A model generated the notes under the pieces. The model made no database searches, was not told where the DNA came from, and saw nothing but the letters and a program-made list of their open reading frames with translations. A stretch of DNA of 64,000 nucleotides from Eubacterium sp. AF36-5BH (GTDB lineage: Bacteria; Bacillota; Clostridia; Lachnospirales; Lachnospiraceae), in contig NZ_QTVG01000004.1 in assembly GCF_003460505.1 (NCBI RefSeq), forward strand, positions 124,001 through 188,000, read 5' to 3'. This document shows, one piece after another, positions 63,801 through 64,000 of the stretch (positions are counted from its first letter, which is position 1; each line of letters starts with the position of its first letter). The translations under genes were made by a program, and so were the position numbers.

Positions 63801-64000
63801 AAAAAGTAGAAAAGGCAGATTTTAATAATTCAAATACATATATTAGATCCATAGCAAACGGACAGGTAGTTTGTGCAGAAAATGGTGGAAGTGAAACAAT
63901 AGTGGCAAACCGTTCATCATGTGGAGGTGCATGGGAAACATTCCAGATTGTAAATAACAATGATGGAACAGTATCCCTGAGATCCGTATCCAATGGAAAA
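60818..64000 (+). CDS. Secreted GH5 beta-glucanase with crystallin-like and fascin-like modules (3' cut)
   Basis: 1061 residues are visible from ATG 60818 (AAGGAGG 60806-60812); the frame runs off the window. Signal peptide ~1-34. A GH5 domain (about 40-410) begins 'VVYLRGTNAGGWLVQENWMN', similar to exo-beta-1,3-glucanases, has the acid/base Glu in 'AYDILNEPGI' and the nucleophile in 'PTFVGEFTCF'. A Thr/Ser/Asp linker follows. Then two modules alternate: beta/gamma-crystallin-like 'FYENSNYGGWSVSLPEGTYN' (starts near 430, 674 and 914) and fascin/beta-trefoil-like 'YSIKSVANGKYVAAENGG' (near 525, 765 and 1005). The substrate is probably beta-1,3-glucan, given the GH81 gene; other beta-glucans are possible. 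Confidence 0.9.
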   Translation, partial: MKIVRKLVSMLLVFAMTFSMAISGKITGITQVSAREALGSNDFLKVNGTQIRKQKGTGDVVYLRGTNAGGWLVQENWMNPTNASDQKTMMTTLANRFGTSKRDELVSTYENNYWTTQDFDNCAEMGMSVIRLPFTYMNLCDDNGNLKSNAFDRLDWFVQNCSQRGMYVILDMHGAFGSQNGMDHSGEINDGKQLYYNQSNKDKTLNLWKKIAEHFKGNPAVAAYDILNEPGIKAAATYSLHWDFYNEIYNTIRSKDSNHIIIMESCWDADNLPRPSQYGWTNVAYEYHYYPWSAQNSSDAQKSYFSSKVSDIANHNYGVPTFVGEFTCFEQAEGWKAAMSTFNSQGWHWTTWSYKVTGNSSWGIYNHNPEKVDIYNDSADTIKNKWSAVGTANGWKNDKIYNLVKPYLSGTVTSTGGSTTDDSDNNSTSGVATLYEHSNYGGRAVSLEEGSYDYKDILAKGIANDQISSLRVSDGYKVTIYDDEGFKGTSKEFTSDASYVGNEMNDKTSSIKIEKINNQTSTTTSYNTVKLPNGKYSIKSVANEKYVAAENGGSNPIVANRDNYSGSWETFYIVNNDDGTVSIKADANNKYVCAVLDEENQLTPRSDSISTWEKFKIYKINDSEYGIRSAENRKYVKADLDKGGKLIAGSDSIAGAWEAFHIEKVGDTTNDNVATFYENSNYGGWSVSLPEGTYNYRDIIAKGIKNDAISSLKVNSGYKVTLYNDAGFNGTSKAFTGDASYVGDEMNDKTSSIKIEKWNGSSSVTYNTVKLSNGKYSIKSVANGKYVAAENGGSETIVANRDSYGGSWETFYLINNDDGTVSIKADANNKYVCAVLDEENQLVPRSDNVGTWEKFQIYKISDTEYGLRSAENGKYVKADLDNGGKLIAGSDSIAGAWEAFNIEKLGDETSSAKATFYENSNYSGWSVALSEGRYDYGTMISKGIKNDQISSIKVADGYKVTLYNDEGFAGSKKTLLTDASGLGDFNDKTSAIVIEKVEKADFNNSNTYIRSIANGQVVCAENGGSETIVANRSSCGGAWETFQIVNNNDGTVSLRSVSNGK

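Noticed and set aside
1..64000. tRNA, rRNA, intact insertion sequence, prophage or Cas operon
   Set aside because: None was recognised on either strand by reading; a covariance or profile search was not possible.

Overview
The window comes from a low-GC, Gram-positive, spore-forming Clostridia member, most likely a gut-type Lachnospiraceae. The grounds are the strong AGGAGG-type ribosome sites, spoVT, a DUF5685/DnaJ/zinc-ribbon operon, a CmpB-like permease, many secreted Ig-like and MucBP-like proteins, and a Cas12a-type CRISPR repeat of the kind found in Lachnospiraceae. No tRNA, rRNA or intact transposase was recognised.

Layout. (1) 1-2095: two secreted proteins, one cut by the window edge. 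(2) 2.4-8.9 kb: housekeeping genes pth, mfd, a PrsA/SurA-like lipoprotein and a D-Ala-D-Ala carboxypeptidase. Their intergenic spaces hold three different tandem arrays (54 bp x4, 26/52 bp x3+, 84 bp x11), two of them clearly hairpin-forming, and an orphan type V-A CRISPR mini-array that starts 4 bases after the lipoprotein stop codon. (3) 10.3-14.5 kb: a structured RNA element, a secreted protein, and a minus-strand operon (zinc-ribbon, DUF5685, DnaJ). (4) 15.0-50.5 kb: a large exopolysaccharide (EPS) locus. It holds a priming phosphoglycosyltransferase, UDP-glucose dehydrogenase, UDP-galactopyranose mutase, at least nine GT2/GT4 glycosyltransferases, a GT-C-like protein, a hexapeptide acyltransferase, two acyltransferase-3 genes (one with an amber codon), a pyruvyl transferase, an F420-dehydrogenase-beta-like partner, a putative Wzy, a Wzx flippase, a tandem pair of BY-kinase/co-polymerases and a minus-strand NTP_transf_5 gene. 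A GH81 beta-1,3-glucanase and an Rpn-family nuclease gene interrupt the locus, and an rfbB 3' remnant and a truncated GT2 mark past turnover. (5) 50.7-60.5 kb: Lrp/AsnC regulator, membrane pyrophosphatase, CmpB-like protein, ornithine carbamoyltransferase, a second copy of the structured RNA element, an amino-acid ABC transporter, spoVT behind a sigma-G-like promoter, and HU. (6) 60.8 kb to the end: a GH5 beta-glucanase with alternating beta/gamma-crystallin-like and fascin-like modules, open at the window edge.

How the genes fit together. The EPS locus follows a Wzx/Wzy-type scheme: a primer transferase starts the lipid-linked unit, cytosolic glycosyltransferases extend it with UDP-Galf and UDP-GlcA among the donors, acyl and pyruvyl groups decorate it, Wzx flips it, Wzy polymerises it, and the BY-kinase pair controls length. 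GH81 and GH5 together suggest extracellular beta-1,3-glucan breakdown. Four secreted proteins share a lysine-rich fibronectin-III-like C-terminus and lack an LPXTG signal, which suggests a common mode of surface retention.

Standouts are the orphan Cas12a-type mini-array with palindromic spacers in a gene's 3' UTR, a two-copy structured RNA with compensatory helix changes, the hairpin arrays (two seeded from gene 3' ends), and an apparent split of kinase and tyrosine-substrate roles between the two BY-kinases.
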